DNA from: Scilla litardierei | Taxonomy: Eukaryota > Streptophyta > Magnoliopsida > Asparagales > Asparagaceae | Assembly (NCBI GenBank): GCA_030789695.1 | Contig: CM061142.1 | Coordinates: 568,593,281-568,657,280, forward strand | DNA length: 64,000 bases | Reading direction: 5' to 3' | Part shown: positions 55,107-64,000 of the stretch, one piece after another | Layout of the letters: every line of letters begins with the position of its first letter | How positions within the stretch are numbered: the stretch's first letter is position 1 | Position numbers and translations under genes: made by a program | Notes under the pieces: model-generated | What the model saw: the letters and a program-made list of their open reading frames with translations, nothing else | Told to the model about the DNA's origin: nothing | The model's database searches: none

Positions 55107-55578
55107 ACTCGGCCGAGTGAAGGAGTCACTCGGCCGACCAGCGAGACACCGCTCGGCCGACCGGATCGGACACGTTTTATGTGTGCATTCGGCCGAGCGT
55201 CGGAAGCCACATCGGCCGAGTGACGAGACCCCGTCTGCTCGAGTGGCACTCAGACGAAGCCCATCCAAAATTGCCAACTTACTGTTTTTCGTCTGCCTGA
55301 GCTTCAGAAGACCCACTCGGCCGAGTGGATAATATCGACCGCCCGAGTACTAAGAAGCCATCGGCCGAGTGACGACAACTCACTCGGCCGAGCCGCCCCC
55401 GAAGTGAAGACCCCCGAAGACCCAGACTCACTGGAAATTCTCAGGGTTTGTCACTCGGCCGAGCGACTTTTGTCACTCGGCCGAGTGCGACGCGCTGCCT
55501 GTAGCGAAAATTGCGGTTTTCAGGCTGCGCAGGGGCATTTTGGTCACAGTTTTTTGGATGATTTTGGGGGGTATTTAA
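55107..55578 (+). promoter_or_regulatory. Z2 U3 module: CTCGGCCGAG array plus TATA
   Basis: Twelve full or partial copies from 55107 to 55487, then TATTTAA at 55572-55578. Individual copies differ from Z1 at the corresponding sites, but the number and placement agree. Confidence 0.72.
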
Positions 55579-55970
55579 CCCCTGTTTTTACCCTAGGTTG
55601 GGGAGCTTTTCTCTTTACTTTTTACAGCTTTTTAGATTAAACTTTTAGCTTTAGATTTTTGTGATTGGAGAGGAGAGAAAAGTTGATTTTTGTTGGATTA
55701 TTGGAAGAACTCTATTGGTTTGTCTCTCTCCCCACTAAAAATACTATTTTTATTGCTTATCTCAATATTGTGATGAATTCTCTTGTTAATTCCATTGATT
55801 ATTTTTGTATATGTGCTATGAATTGTGAGTAGTCCTTATGTCTTGGGGCGTGGGGATGAACCCTACGAGCCCAATTTCAGAATTGTGATGAATTGGTAGG
55901 AAATATTGCTAGAATTGCTATTAGGGTTAGATTGGGATCGATTTACTACGGATAGCTAGGAATTCATACC

Positions 55971-56270
55971 GATTGGGATTTGCAAGAGATTAGATCCCAA
56001 TTCGATAGGAAACCCTAGAAATCCGAATTGGGTTGGAATTGAGTTTCCGTAGTATCGGTTTGCAAGAGATTGGACCGATACTAGGGTTCTCGGTTGCAAT
56101 TCCATGCCAATACGCGTTTGCAAGAGATTGGACGGGTAGGAACTATCCCAACCTAGGTCGCGACCCGAGTTTGCACGAGAGTGGGCTCGGGGCGTGATTG
56201 AACGATGATGTTGATCCTAATGCTAGCTTGCCTAGGCTGGGGTTTGCAAGAGATTGGACCCAAACCTAGG
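55971..56270 (+). repeat. Five-hairpin array of Z2
   Basis: Loop TTGCAAGAGATTGG (variants TTGCAAGAGATTAG, TTGCACGAGAGTGG). Stems: ATTGGGAT/ATCCCAAT (55972-56001); TAGTATCGGT/ACCGATACTA (56050-56083, 10 bp perfect); TACGCGT/ACGGGTA (56111-56138, one mismatch); CCCGAG/CTCGGG (56164-56191); GGGT/ACCC (56240-56261) with CCTAGG outside on both sides. The fourth stem was ACCGAG/CTCGGT in Z1: both sides changed together. Confidence 0.83.
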
Positions 56271-56643
56271 ATAGCTATAGACCGGCAACAGCGCGAGAGC
56301 GTGAGCTAGGTATTGCATTCAGTTGCAACTAGTTCATCCGAGATTTTATTCTAGCAATTTTGATACCAATGAATCACATTGACGAGATACAGTGAGTAAC
56401 GGGAATTCCCCATTCCCTAGGCGTCCTTTATTTGATTTGATACCTCCATATTTTGTCTGACGATTGTGACAGGATCGCCAAAGGCAAATTCTCTCTTTTC
56501 TGTTCTTAATAGCCAGGTTGATTGGAGAAAGCACTTTCATTCGTCCTCCCTGTGTTCGATAACCCGCTCGCCGCTACACCGTGCGCTTGCGGTAAAACTA
56601 CACGGTCGCACTATTGGGTTACATTCCGGAGCGATCAAGTTTT

Positions 56644-56661
56644 TGGCACCGTTGCCGGGGA
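56644..56661 (+). other. Primer binding site of Z2 (tRNA-Asp type)
   Basis: TGGCACCGTTGCCGGGGA, one base from canonical, the same G to A change as X copy 1. Confidence 0.87.
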
Positions 56662-56780
56662 GGCGATTGCGTTTGATCTTACCACCCTAGCTATTTTTTT
56701 CTTTTTGTTTTATTTCTTTATTTTTTTATCTAACCCTTCCATTGTGCTAATCACTTCTTTGAAACTTTGTTTTCCCGTGC

Positions 56781-57754
56781 ATGAACACGAGATAAACGGC
56801 GGACCCTGAAGCTATATTATTTGATCCCGAGATTGAGCGTACTGCGCGGAGAATCAGAGCGGAGAGAAGACAAGATCCGGAAGGGAGGTTTATGACCAAC
56901 CCGGAAACTGCGGAACAATTAGCGGCAAGAATGGCGAGGATTATTTCTATTCGAGATAGGCTTCGGCCTAAGACCTCTTCTACGACCTCATCCATTGCCA
57001 TGCCGGAGTTGGCGGCTGACAAGAATTTTGAGCTGAAGACTGGACTAGTGATTCTGATGCAGCAGGATCCATTTCATGGGAATGCCCATGAAAATCCCCA
57101 CTACCACATCCAGTTATTTTTGTCGAAGTGCGCCACATTTCAGATGACGGGGGTCTCCATCGATGCCATCAGACTGCGCCTCTTCCCCATCACATTAAAG
57201 GACAAAGCACTTTATTGGTTGAGGACGCAGGCTGAGGGAGTCTTTACCACATGGGACGAGTTGGCGAGTGCATTCATTGACAAGTTCTATCCGCCCTCCA
57301 AGACGGTAAAGATTCGGAGCGCTCTTATGTCCTTCAAGCAAGGACCCCAAGAGACGCTCTATGAGGCTTGGGAGCGTTTCAAAGATCTGCAGCATCAATG
57401 CCCGCACCATAGCATTGAAGATTGGGAGCTAGTTCATAGCTTCTAGAATGGTCTCCAACCGGGGACCAAGCAAATTATTGATGCCACGGCAAATGCTGCT
57501 ATCCTATCCAAGACTCCCGACGAAGCTACGGCCCTAATTGAGGAGATGGCCTCAAACAATCAACAATGGGGCGATGAGCGAGGACACTCTACGTCCTCCT
57601 TGAAGCCAACTAGCATCTATGAAGCAAAGGCCGTGGCGGAGCTGACAAGCAAGTTTGATTCTCTCCACAAGGTAGTGGAGAGACTGGAGAAGTTTATCAC
57701 GGAGCCCCAAGGAACCCCTTCCACATCCGCACCGACGAATCAAATATGTGATTG
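56781..57754 (+). pseudogene. gag: Z2 gag, truncated and broken
   Basis: ATG at 56781 is followed by a stop at the fifth codon (MNTR-stop, where Z1 has Ser). The rest aligns with Z1 gag: RIISIRDRLRPKTSS, LFLSKCATFQMTG, KALYWLRTQAEG, IDKFYPPSKTV. A TAG at about 57444 replaces Tyr. Cut by W after PTNQICD. Confidence 0.88.
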
Positions 57755-58335
57755 TGTCACGCCCCGCTTCCCAAAAATATGGAGGCGAAGCGTGAGAAGG
57801 TCCGCTCAGACTTGAAGCTACAAAGCTGCAAGTCCGATAAGCGTCGATCAAATTTAAACTGCAGGTCCTTGCAACGCGAACGAAACAAAGATAATAATAT
57901 TTAAATGAGACAAAGAGATATCTCAGAATATCCATAAAATAAGTTTCAACATCACAGAAAAAGCCACCAGGCTGAAAAGAAAAAGAGTCTAAAAGAGGCC
58001 CAGCATGGCCAACAAAATACAAAGTACGAAAACAAGGAAAAGGTGCAAGCACCGACAACTAACAGCAACCTAAAGTAAAAGTAGCTCCACAGTCACTAAG
58101 ACTGGTCTCCGGTGTCCTCGTACTCCTCAACGAACGTAGGCTCAGTCTCAGCGTCAGCAAACACCTCGTCCTCAACTACCGTCTCTGGCTCAGGGTCTAA
58201 CATGTGACACCCAAAAGAGCAAGGGGCACATGTCAGCAAGTCTGGAAGACTTGTGCAAGTGAAACTGAAAGTAAAGCAACCTAGCAGTTCTAGCATGATG
58301 TAAATGACATGGCAGTTAAAGTAAGAGTGCAACAG

Positions 58336-58373
58336 GTAAAGTAAAGTAAAGTAAAGTAAAGTAAAGTAAAGTA
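58336..58373. repeat. (GTAAA)7 microsatellite
   Basis: Seven exact pentamers and a partial eighth inside the W LTR. Confidence 0.97.
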
Positions 58374-59459
58374 CGAGCATGGCATGACATTCACAAGACA
58401 AGTACAAGACAAGAAAAGTAAGCACCTCGTGCACAGAGTTCACGCCTTACAGCTAAAGAGGCTGTACGGGCACACTTTTACGCTGAGTGGTCGCTCAACC
58501 CTACCCCTCCACGTGTATCGGGCATTGGTTTCTGGCCAACACATGAGGCCCGCTTCTGGTCCACGAGCCAGGAAGTGTGTAAACAAGTATGGCGTAGGGG
58601 TGCACCTAGCCAGTCAAGTAGTACAAGGACAAGTATTGTAGCGTGTGCTACGATGCAATAATCAATGCATGGATGACATGGCATGGCAAGTAGTAAAGCG
58701 TACAAGTAAGAAAAGTAAACGTGACAGTTTAGCATGCATGAATGACAAGTTTAATGGTTGGATCTAGCTTCGTTGTCAAGCTAGATCATTTAGGTGACGG
58801 ATCTAGTTTCGTTGTCAAACTAGATCAAGTAGGCGTCTAGCCAGCTATCATTTCACTGACTAGTCTCTTTTACGCTAAAAACAAGTAAGTGGCCTAAAAA
58901 CATGGCCCTACACAAGAGTTGGCAAGTTTCACTTGCCTGCAATTATCACGTCAAGAAAACACCGTCCAACGAGTCCAAAGTCACGATTCCTACGTGCACA
59001 AGTCCACCGGCCTACATCCGTTTTATTAATCTTGATTAGTGAATTCTAAAACATTTAAAATACTTTAAAAATACTGATTTTAGTCTTGATTAGCATGCAA
59101 TTGGGTTTGGGGTCCTAGGGGTGTAAAACGTTACCTCAACACGACGCGAAAGCTACACCGGCGTCGGGTAGCGACACCGGGGGTTGGAATAAAAGATCGC
59201 GCTCCAAGTCCAGATTCCAATTAGATTCCTCGCTGGAAATTTCAGAGCAATCGACCCGGGCGACGATTCCAGATTCCAAAGCTCGCACGTGCGACGACGG
59301 GCTACGACGTGCGACGACGTCGTACGCGACGGATCCTTGAAGAGCAAGCACCTAGGTGGGGCCCACAGTAGTCCTAGGGACCTTTGGGGGACCCACAATA
59401 CCTCTGGAGAACTTGGGGGGCCCACGGAGGCAAGTGGTGCGACGGTTGCGGGGTTGCGA

Positions 59460-59900
59460 CGTATGGCCGTCGGTCGTACACAGCCAATGCGGGGAGATCC
59501 GTCGGTCGTGCGCTGGAATGCGGGGGATGCGACGTTGGGGTGTGCAACAGCTGCGGCGTTGCTTGGGTGCGGGATTTTCCTTCGGTCAGGTCGATGGGGA
59601 GCTTCGGTCGTGCGCTTGGATGCGGGCGGGACAGCGTTGCAACGTTGCAACGCTTGCAACGTCGGTCAATGCGGAGCGGCGGGTCGGTCGTGCGGGCTGC
59701 GGAGCGGGGCGACAAGCGGCAACAGATGCGGAGTGCTTGTGCGGAGCGGTGCCTCGGTCAGACCGAGGGCTCCTCTCGGTCAAGCGGGGGAACGGGGCGG
59801 GGGCTTGGTGCGGAGGCAACGGCCGGTCGGTGCGGGGGATTTGGGCCGTTTCCTTCGGTCGTGCGGCCGCCGTTCGTCGCAACGTTGCGACGAATCGTCG
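59460..59900 (-). repeat. W LTR array of TCGGTCGTGCG words and GTTGCAACG palindromes
   Basis: TCGGTCGTGCG or close forms near 59470, 59503, 59603, 59682 and 59854. GCGTTGCAACGTTGCAACGC (59634-59653) is a perfect 20-bp palindrome; CGTCGCAACGTTGCGACG (59875-59892) a perfect 18-bp one. On the minus strand these lie downstream of the TATA box, unlike the arrays of V, Y and Z. Confidence 0.65.
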
Positions 59901-60565
59901 CAACGTCCAAAATGAGTTTTGGAAGAGGCTAGGGCTAATTTCTTGCGAAAATAGGTCTTCCTAGGGGTTGCTTATATAGTATAGATGGGTTGACTTGGTC
60001 TAGGGCTAAATCTAATAGGATTAGAAGTTCAAAAAGATTTAAAATACAAATCTAACCAACTCCTTCTCACCCAAGGATTTGACTTGGTCCAAATGAGCTG
60101 GAAATTGGCTCAAAAATTCTTTAAAACGTTTAAAACTTAAATAAATTTTATTTGGCCGAAATTAATTTAAAAATAAATTATTAAAAATATTTTAAAGCTT
60201 GTTAAAAATATAAAAGTGGTCAAATAAACTCCAAAAATTATAAAATAAATATCGGGGTGATTTTGATGACGAATGTGAGCTAACTAAGAAGACGGATCTC
60301 AGTTTCAACGTCGGACGACGAGACTAAAAATAGAAACGTCTCCCGTCAAAAGTGAAAATCGCCACGTCTCATCGAACAAGTTTAAATTGTGGTAAAACGA
60401 CTCGAGGAACGTCGTTCCAAATTAGTGCCACTATTTAATACTCTCCGAGACGTTCACAACGGCATATCACACGAAAGTGTTCACAAACAAATAAAGTCTA
60501 AAACAAACACGTGCACGGCCAAAAGCACGTGCACGGACAACGTACGACGAAAAGTGGTCGTTACA

Positions 60566-60603
60566 TCCTCCCCACCTTAGAATAAAGTCCGTCCTCGGAC
60601 TTT
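60566..60603 (-). other. W polypurine tract and adjacent hairpin
   Basis: TAAGGTGGGGAGGA on the minus strand (60566-60579). Next to it AAAGTCCG / CGGACTTT with loop TCCT (60584-60603), a perfect 8-bp hairpin. Confidence 0.75.
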
Positions 60604-63600
60604 CTAATATAGCTAGTCGCTCTAGTAACTACCCCAAATCAAGTCACATTATATTTCAAACCAAGTATAGTCATTACAAGTGCTCATATATGCACTAGGT
60701 AGTCAAGCACTATTACTACCAACACGTATATATATATATATATATATACATTCACGTACGTATACACTTATACCTATTATAGTCAGTCAGACTCATACAC
60801 GTATTTCAATCATATATATAAGCATGCATCCCTTATATAGCTACTACCTACCTAATCACAAAACAATATTTCAGATACTTATATAATGATAGTTTCACGC
60901 TTAGCCATTACAATCATCGCTCTACCTATATGTAGCTACCTATGCACAAACATCAATGGTATACTACCCTCTAATATTCATCCAATACCAAGCATCTCAA
61001 CACATATAGTCACACCATACCATTATTGAATCAAGTTCACTATATCTAATATACATTCACCACTACTATAATTTCACAATATATAGTCATTCAATACATG
61101 CAAATAGTTCACCATATATTCACATCACGTACGGTCCTATAACTATATTTACGGCACGCCACATATACCATAGTCATCAATACCTATAACTAAGCACATA
61201 CTTACCCGTGCATGGTGCACACCCATACACGCTAACATTTCATTTACATACACCAATCATGCCATTGTATAACTAGCACACATACACACCTAGTTTTAGC
61301 TAGCGCACAAGCAAGTCCTTAGTAAATAGCTATACCACAAGACCAACACCTATAACTATATACTGGCGTAGCGACCCACAATCATGTGCGTAGCACAACC
61401 AGGCACAAACACTCTTATCACTATACATACATCAAGCATTGCTATATTCAAACTACAACATACATTCAATATACTTAGAGTATACCCACTCAAGCTTGAG
61501 TGAGACTCAATACACATATCAGAATATCCCATATACGTAGCATGACATTCATACATACACCAATACCACTCTAATATTTATATATGTCTACCAATACAAC
61601 CATATACATTCCATAGATCAATCACACTTAATATTTAGTCCGGTAATACTTACATAGTTCAATCATTCTATATACCATAATAATAATACAGACATTAGCA
61701 CACGTATATTTATAATACACTCCTTCATACACGCATACGTATACATCGTATAGTCACACACATGTAACATATATATTCACACCATAGCCTACTATCTATA
61801 ATTAGTATACTAACACATCCACACGTACATAATTAAGATGTGCAATGGTCGTGTATACCTCACGGTATGCACGCATGCGACATCCCGCGAAAGCAAACAA
61901 TACCAATCAAAATTTTAACCCTACTACCTATATGTATATCACCTATATACTCATGCAACGAAACATAACTACTTACGTCTAAACGCCTTATATATCTACC
62001 TACGAGCACATACTCATACATGCTAATATATGGGTCACCCAATAGACCTACTTACTTATCATAGCTTTACCAATCATTTATTTCAACCATCACAAGTATC
62101 TCTAGCTACACACACTCCATTAGATATTCCAACGCTAGCTCTTATATACACAGGCATCCCTAGTATGGTATAGCTAACCACATACAAATCTATCAATAAT
62201 AACACACAAATAACTTTTATAATATCACGAATAACTCCAAGTACGTATATATTACTCAATAGGCAACATTAATATACTATGGGGGGTACACTCATTCAAG
62301 CTCACGTACACAAGTTAGGTACGTGCACAACGACACCTCACAAGGGTCCAAGGGTCTACTAAAAACTTAGGGTGGACATAGACATTGACGGACCCTAAGG
62401 CCTAAGCAATAGAGGGAGGTCGAGAGCGTGAGAGGGGAGGATCGATAAGCACGAGTTCAGATAGGACGAATACGAGAAGACGGCTTGGTCAGGGAAAACA
62501 TTGGCTCAATGGTGATGTTTAGGTTGAAGGAAAAGGAGATGTAGTGATGCTTAAATAGGATACAGAAAAGAAATTAGGGTGAATAGCATAAGCTAAAATA
62601 CATGGATTTTGAAAACTGTCGTTCTTCAAAAGTTGAAATCCCAGTCTGAAAGAAATATTTGGGGATCGATAAAACGAGTTGTTCAAAATAAACCCGAGTC
62701 GAATGTTCAAAATAATAGAAAATGGCCTATTGGTTTTAAAAAATTTTAAAAGGAAGTAAAATCATTTACGCGAATATTAAGGACGTGGTTTGGAAAATCT
62801 ATAAGCCAGTAATTTAATATAATATGTTGTCAAAAGTTTTGGAAGGTCGAGAGTGTAATCAAATAACGGAAGAATTTAAACTCATGTTAAATGCTTTCAA
62901 AACTTTTAGGCTATGGAAAATTTAAAATACTCAATTGGAACTACTTTTAGAGAACCAAGGTTTGCCGAAAATGAAAAAAAATGATTTACACAGGGTTCTT
63001 AATATATGAGCATAACAAGTCTGGCATGGTTATAAAAATAATTGAAATTCAATTTGGTTTAGAAATTTTTTTCTAAAAGCGTGTATGGTGAGCGGAAAGA
63101 AAATAGTAGTAACTTAGCATAAGAATTATCAGGATCGAATAGCAAATCTTTAAAATCAAATCAGGGAGGGTCTAAAGCAGGAAGAGGTTATGAAAATAGT
63201 AATTTTGCAAAAATCTGAAATAGTGAGAACGACGAGCAAAAACCAACTTGCGGAAATCCGAAATTCCATGTGACTTGAAAAGTATATTAAAAGTAAACAC
63301 GAAGTATTATTCAAATGGCATAAATAAGAGAGAAAATTATAAATCGAGCTGAGCAAAATAAAAGTACGGTTCAGAATAAAATTAATATATGAAAAGACGA
63401 CATGAGTACGAAAACATAGGCTGGGAAAAATATTATAAGCTAGAGTTCAAAATTCCGACAGACGTTTAAAAAAAAATTTAAATCAATGAAGAAGTATGAA
63501 GTATAAGTATATTAAGATTTTGAACAAATTTAAACCTAGGGAAAGAGGAAATCGAAAGATACTTTTGGAAGATTCAAGATTGTAACGAAAAGGTTTGAAA

Positions 63601-64000
63601 ATTGACGACGATCGTCATGGGGCGATCTCGTGAATCGAGGCAAGGAAATTGGTCAGGTGATCAAAACATTCATATGCCTAGGTTATGAATCAGGAAGGTC
63701 TACGGAAAGTCCTACGGTCGACCAACTAAAGATTAGGAACTAGGCGCTAAGACTTCTAAAGGTTAGACGGTAAAGAAATGCGTTCAACTTGGTCCGAAAT
63801 CGATGAGCCCAAAAGCAAACGTCTAAAGGACGTTCTAGAAGTCTAATATGGTTAGGGGTAAACAAGGACCGCTAGGGTGACTCCTACGACGATTGAATCA
63901 ATTGCTAGAAGGGGGGTTTAACTACAGTCAGGGCCTCTAACTAGCAAGCACAGACGTCTAACTAAGCCTTCTTATCACCTAGTGTCCTAAGAAAACAACT
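60604..64000 (-). other. W interior, non-coding, with opposite strand skews
   Basis: No coding frame worth calling. From about 60600 to 62380 the plus strand is very poor in G (A, T and C dominate, with many CATATA/ACACAT words). From about 62390 to the end it becomes poor in C and rich in A and G. A (TA)11 microsatellite is at 60727-60748. If W is a LARD this is its conserved non-coding domain. Confidence 0.6.
60727..60748. repeat. (TA)11 microsatellite
   Basis: Uninterrupted TA repeat. Confidence 0.97.

Larger units (their letters stand above)
54811..56637 (+). repeat. 5' LTR of Z2
   Basis: 1827 bp, the reverse complement homologue of 23935-25755. Palindrome array, TATA, hairpin array and U5 block occur in the same order. 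Confidence 0.9.
54811..57754 (+). mobile_element. Element Z2: older Z-family copy, truncated by W
   Basis: LTR 54811-56637 (TGATCACTCC to GCGATCA), tRNA-Asp primer site, broken gag, then interruption at 57755 by W. Opposite orientation to Z1. Preceded by ACGCG, its candidate target duplication. It shows that the array, TATA and hairpins are family features, not peculiarities of one copy. Confidence 0.9.
57755..60565 (-). repeat. 3' LTR of W
   Basis: 2811 bp. TATA box on the minus strand, ACTATATAAG (59971-59980), would leave more than 2 kb of transcribed LTR. A GC-rich, CpG-rich block (59280-59900) carries many short repeats. Open frames there arise from composition, not from genes. Confidence 0.75.
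57755..64000 (-). mobile_element. Element W: large LTR element with non-coding interior (LARD-like), runs off the window
   Basis: The LTR (57755-60565) begins TGTCACG and ends CGTTACA. On the minus strand it is preceded by TAAGGTGGGGAGGA, the polypurine tract typical of plant chromovirus-type Ty3/gypsy elements. The interior visible (60566-64000) has no gag or pol motif on either strand. A large LTR with a non-coding interior is the definition of a LARD. The five bases before it are GATTG; the other end is outside the window. Confidence 0.7.

Noticed and set aside
59153..59964. Several long overlapping frames and a CpG-island-like block as a host gene promoter
   Set aside because: Inside the W LTR; openness follows from GC-rich repeats and no motif is seen.

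Overview
This window is nuclear DNA of a flowering plant, and almost all of it is LTR retrotransposons, many inserted into one another. The evidence is the plant-type LTR elements with tRNA-Asp and tRNA-Met primer sites, 5-bp target duplications at four of the insertions, Athila, Tat, SIRE and Angela-like lineages, and very large LTRs. I found no convincing host gene, tRNA or rRNA. The species cannot be named from this sequence. A run of exactly 500 N (6987-7486) is an assembly gap.

Left block (1-8116): a Tat-type Ty3/gypsy element (A, 264-6986, + strand) sits in the tail of an Athila-type LTR and runs into the gap. After the gap is a piece of an unrelated LTR (V) full of the palindrome CAGTCGACTG.

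Central nest (9153-36822): a SIRE-like Ty1/copia element on the minus strand has target duplication GGAAG at both outer ends. Its 3' LTR holds a gag-only Athila-like element X (9785-29578). X was entered by a solo LTR, Y1 (12053-13716, target duplication GCTAC), and by a complete element of exactly 12,000 bp, Z1 (13756-25755, target duplication CTCGG). Removing Y1 and Z1 joins the X gag frame, which confirms the nesting.

Right part: an Angela/BARE-like LTR (to 39840); a complete but dead copia element C2 (41146-47308, target duplication TATCC); a decayed second Tat element B (48115-53476). B was entered by Y2, Y2 by Z2, and Z2 by W. This four-level nest opens rightward and its closing halves lie outside the window. 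W (57755 to the end) has a 2.8-kb LTR and a non-coding interior.

Most elements here cannot move alone: Z has gag-protease and an Athila ORF but no reverse transcriptase, RNase H or integrase; X has only a gag-like frame; SIRE has lost RT/RNase H. Z1 still has LTRs differing at only about 13 of 1821 sites by eye, so it moved recently and must have used enzymes supplied in trans.

The most interesting signals are non-coding. (1) Z LTRs carry five hairpins with one invariant 14-nt loop and five different, self-complementary stems, kept in Z2. (2) Families V, Y and Z each have a dense array of their own short palindrome just upstream of a TATA box, and Z has a second such array-plus-TATA unit inside the element upstream of its Athila ORF, which looks like an internal promoter. 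(3) Other families (X, W, SIRE) carry their own recurrent words. (4) Y and A/B LTRs contain further hairpins whose pairing survives sequence divergence.
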